This document shows positions 15,457-17,202 of a stretch of 17,202 nucleotides of DNA, piece by piece. The position numbers and the translations under genes were made by a program. Source of the DNA: JBPOJN01 sp052033505 (GTDB lineage Bacteria; UBA10199; JACPAL01; GCA-016699445); NCBI GenBank assembly GCA_052033505.1, contig JBPOJN010000008.1:1-17202 (forward strand), in the 5' to 3' direction. Within the stretch, counting starts at the first letter, position 1, and each line of letters opens with the position of its first letter. The notes beneath the pieces were generated by a model. That model was given only the letters and a program-made list of their open reading frames with translations. It made no database searches and was not told the origin of the DNA.

Positions 15457-16997
15457 TTTTTCTTCCGGAAATAATCCACAAGACAGGATACCAAGTCCGG
15501 CATCGCGGGTTTTGAGGACTGAACGATTTTTCGAAACCCTTCTTTTCGTGCGGTCTCCGCCGTCATCGGCCCGATCACGAAAGCTGGAGTCCGCAAAAGA
15601 AGGCTCTTCAACGATCTTCGTTCCTTTTCCGCCACTAAACGAGTGAAGTTTTCGACCGTCAACGAGCTGGCGAAGGTTAAGGCGTCTATTTTTTCCCGGC
15701 TTAATAGTGGATGATTCCCCTTCGCAGGGACGAGAGAACGGTAAACATCGACTTGATCGACGAAAGCACCTGCTGCCCTCAAGCCTTCGACTAATGTTTC
15801 TTTGCCTTCCCTGCCTCTCGGGAACAGAATGCGGCGACCATTCATTTTTCTTCGCAGCAAAAGGCGCAAAAGAGCTTCGGCATGGGATGGGGAGGCTAGG
15901 ATCTGGGGCCGAAAACCGAATAGCTTCAGGGCGCTGGCCGTCGCAGAGCCTACCACCGAAATCTTTAAGTTTTGAGGAAGCCGCAGGATTCCATGTTTTT
16001 TTTGAAATCTTCCAAAGAAGAAGCGCACGGCATTGGCGCTCGTAAAAATCAAATCGTCATAATCCTTCAATCGTTGCAAACTCCGGTCCAAAGCCTCCCA
16101 AGACCGGGGCGGTAAAATGTCAATCGTCGGACACTCAATAACCTCGGCCCCTTGAGCCCGTAGCAGCCGCGTCAACTCGCTCGCCTGGGACCGCGAACGC
16201 GTCACCAGGATTTTTTTCCCCGCCAGCGGAAGATTATACCAACTTAAATCTTCCGACAGAGAGACAACATCCCCGACGACAATGACCGTCGGCGGTCCGA
16301 TTTTTGTTTTCTTCAAATCCTGCGCAATGGTCGCCAGAGTCCCCACGACTTTTCTCTGCTGCGGATATGTCCCCCATTCGATGACGGCGACCGGTGTCTG
16401 CGGCGATCGACCGGCTTTGATGAGGCGCCGCGCGATCTTCGGAGTGTTCGAATAACCCATCAAAAAAACAACCGTGCCGATTTTCGCCAACGCCTTCCAG
16501 TCGGGAGGAAAATCGCTTTTGTCTTCCTGCTTATCCTTCAGGGATTTTCGTTGGTCATGTCCTGTCACGAAAGCCACGGACGACGTGTAATCGCGGTGAG
16601 TAACCGGAATCCCCGCGTACGCCGGCACTCCAATCGCCGAAGTCACGCCGGGCACAATCTCGAAAGGAACGCCGGCTGCAGCTAGAGCCTCCGCCTCTTC
16701 CCCGCCGCGCCCAAAAAGAAAAGGATCGCCGCCTTTGAGCCTCACAACAGCACGGCCTTTACGCGCATGCGCGATCATCAAATCATTGATTTCGTTCTGC
16801 TCGCGGGAATGGCTCGAGCCTTTCTTGCCGGCGTAGATTTTACGCGCCGATTTCGGCAGGCTTTTCAAAAAAAACGGGTTGGCGAGATAGTCGTAGATGA
16901 CGACGTCGGCTTTTTTTAAGCGATCGCGTCCTTTTAACGTGATGAGCTCAGGGTCGCCGGGACCGGCACCGACCAAGGAGACGATTCCGGTTTTCAT
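15453..16997 (-). CDS. cobA-hemD: Fused uroporphyrinogen-III C-methyltransferase / uroporphyrinogen-III synthase
   Basis: A 514-residue fusion. Residues about 1-250 are CobA/SUMT, which methylates uroporphyrinogen III at C2 and C7 using S-adenosylmethionine to give precorrin-2 for siroheme or cobalamin. Motifs are VGAGPGDPELITLKG (9-23), VVRLKGGDPFLFGRGGEE (84-101), PGVTSA (116-121) and PVTHRDY (131-137). Residues about 258-514 are HemD, which closes hydroxymethylbilane to uroporphyrinogen III; GKKILVTRSRSQASELTRLL (260-279), DDLIFTSANAVRFF (314-327) and DALTFASSLTVENF (438-451) fit that fold. I chose ATG 16995-16997 because it overlaps the hemC stop in ATGA; a GTG at 17010-17012 would add five residues. 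Fused CobA-HemD is common in deltaproteobacteria, clostridia and others. It follows hemC, its metabolic precursor step. Its stop shares CTAG with argC. Confidence 0.96.
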   Translation of the reverse strand: MKTGIVSLVGAGPGDPELITLKGRDRLKKADVVIYDYLANPFFLKSLPKSARKIYAGKKGSSHSREQNEINDLMIAHARKGRAVVRLKGGDPFLFGRGGEEAEALAAAGVPFEIVPGVTSAIGVPAYAGIPVTHRDYTSSVAFVTGHDQRKSLKDKQEDKSDFPPDWKALAKIGTVVFLMGYSNTPKIARRLIKAGRSPQTPVAVIEWGTYPQQRKVVGTLATIAQDLKKTKIGPPTVIVVGDVVSLSEDLSWYNLPLAGKKILVTRSRSQASELTRLLRAQGAEVIECPTIDILPPRSWEALDRSLQRLKDYDDLIFTSANAVRFFFGRFQKKHGILRLPQNLKISVVGSATASALKLFGFRPQILASPSHAEALLRLLLRRKMNGRRILFPRGREGKETLVEGLRAAGAFVDQVDVYRSLVPAKGNHPLLSREKIDALTFASSLTVENFTRLVAEKERRSLKSLLLRTPAFVIGPMTAETARKEGFRKIVQSSKPAMPDLVSCLVDYFRKKN

Positions 16998-17202
16998 GAT
17001 TTTGCGCGGCACGACCTCAGGATCTCGCGCGCACCGTGCGTTAAGAGTTGGCGCGCCAGACGCTCGCCTAATGGCGCAGCCTCACGGATGTTTCCCTCGG
17101 CGCGGTCGCGCACCAAATCGCGGCCTTCGGGACTCGCGACCATCGCGGTGATTTTCAAGTTTTGTCCTGTCACTTCCGCAAAAGCAGCCACGGGCGACTG
17201 AC
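16994..17202 (-). CDS. hemC: Porphobilinogen deaminase, C-terminal part (cut by window edge)
   Basis: Partial; the last 69 complete codons are visible and the frame is open to the right edge. HemC polymerises four porphobilinogens to hydroxymethylbilane. The visible part (QSPVAAFAEV, then LKITAMVASPEGRDLVRD and LGERLARQLLTHGAREIL) matches the C-terminal domain of the family, in which an alanine-rich start and a terminal GA-x-x-IL are typical. The catalytic domains carrying the dipyrromethane cofactor cysteine lie outside the window. The stop overlaps the cobA-hemD ATG by 4 bp, so the two steps, hydroxymethylbilane then uroporphyrinogen III, are translated together. Confidence 0.93.
   Translation of the reverse strand, partial: QSPVAAFAEVTGQNLKITAMVASPEGRDLVRDRAEGNIREAAPLGERLARQLLTHGAREILRSCRAKS

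Overview
The window looks like a chromosomal segment of a Gram-negative, deltaproteobacterial-grade or Bdellovibrionota-like bacterium. The evidence is an Rrf2-sufBCD operon, a fused CobA-HemD after hemC, large exported repeat proteins, and a long imperfect hairpin between rpsI and argC of a kind I associate with deltaproteobacteria. GC is moderate to high, apart from an AT-rich gap near 13100-13260. The lineage is an inference, not a proof. I see no IS element, prophage, CRISPR array, tRNA or rRNA.

Layout. (1) 1-3110, minus strand: an iron-sulfur assembly operon reading Rrf2 regulator -> sufB -> sufC -> sufD (cut by the window edge), tightly coupled throughout. Its promoter (3079-3107) overlaps a 25-bp dyad with the architecture of an IscR type 1 site, so the operon probably senses its own product. 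(2) 3312-4470, minus strand: a strong terminator and an exported-looking protein of unknown function whose 5' end is broken by an in-frame stop. (3) 4541-5614, minus strand: a lone histidinol-phosphate aminotransferase (hisC). (4) 5659-13050, minus strand: a three-gene exported operon. It holds a ~1660-residue modular protein resembling phage tail fibres, a 701-residue protein with seven ~52-residue repeats (probably a seven-bladed propeller), and a 97-residue secreted protein. The first two genes overlap by 4 bp and the third starts 4 bp after the second. (5) An AT-rich divergent control region, then rplM-rpsI on the plus strand behind a near-consensus promoter. (6) A 119-nt imperfect hairpin, then argC on the plus strand. 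(7) cobA-hemD and the end of hemC on the minus strand, for tetrapyrrole synthesis. argC and cobA-hemD converge and share a single CTAG for both stop codons.

Most of the window is housekeeping. The part least explained by known systems is the three-gene exported operon at 5659-13050. Its co-translated layout suggests the three products form or decorate one surface structure, but that role is inferred. The Rrf2 operator and the rpsI-argC hairpin are the clearest non-coding signals.
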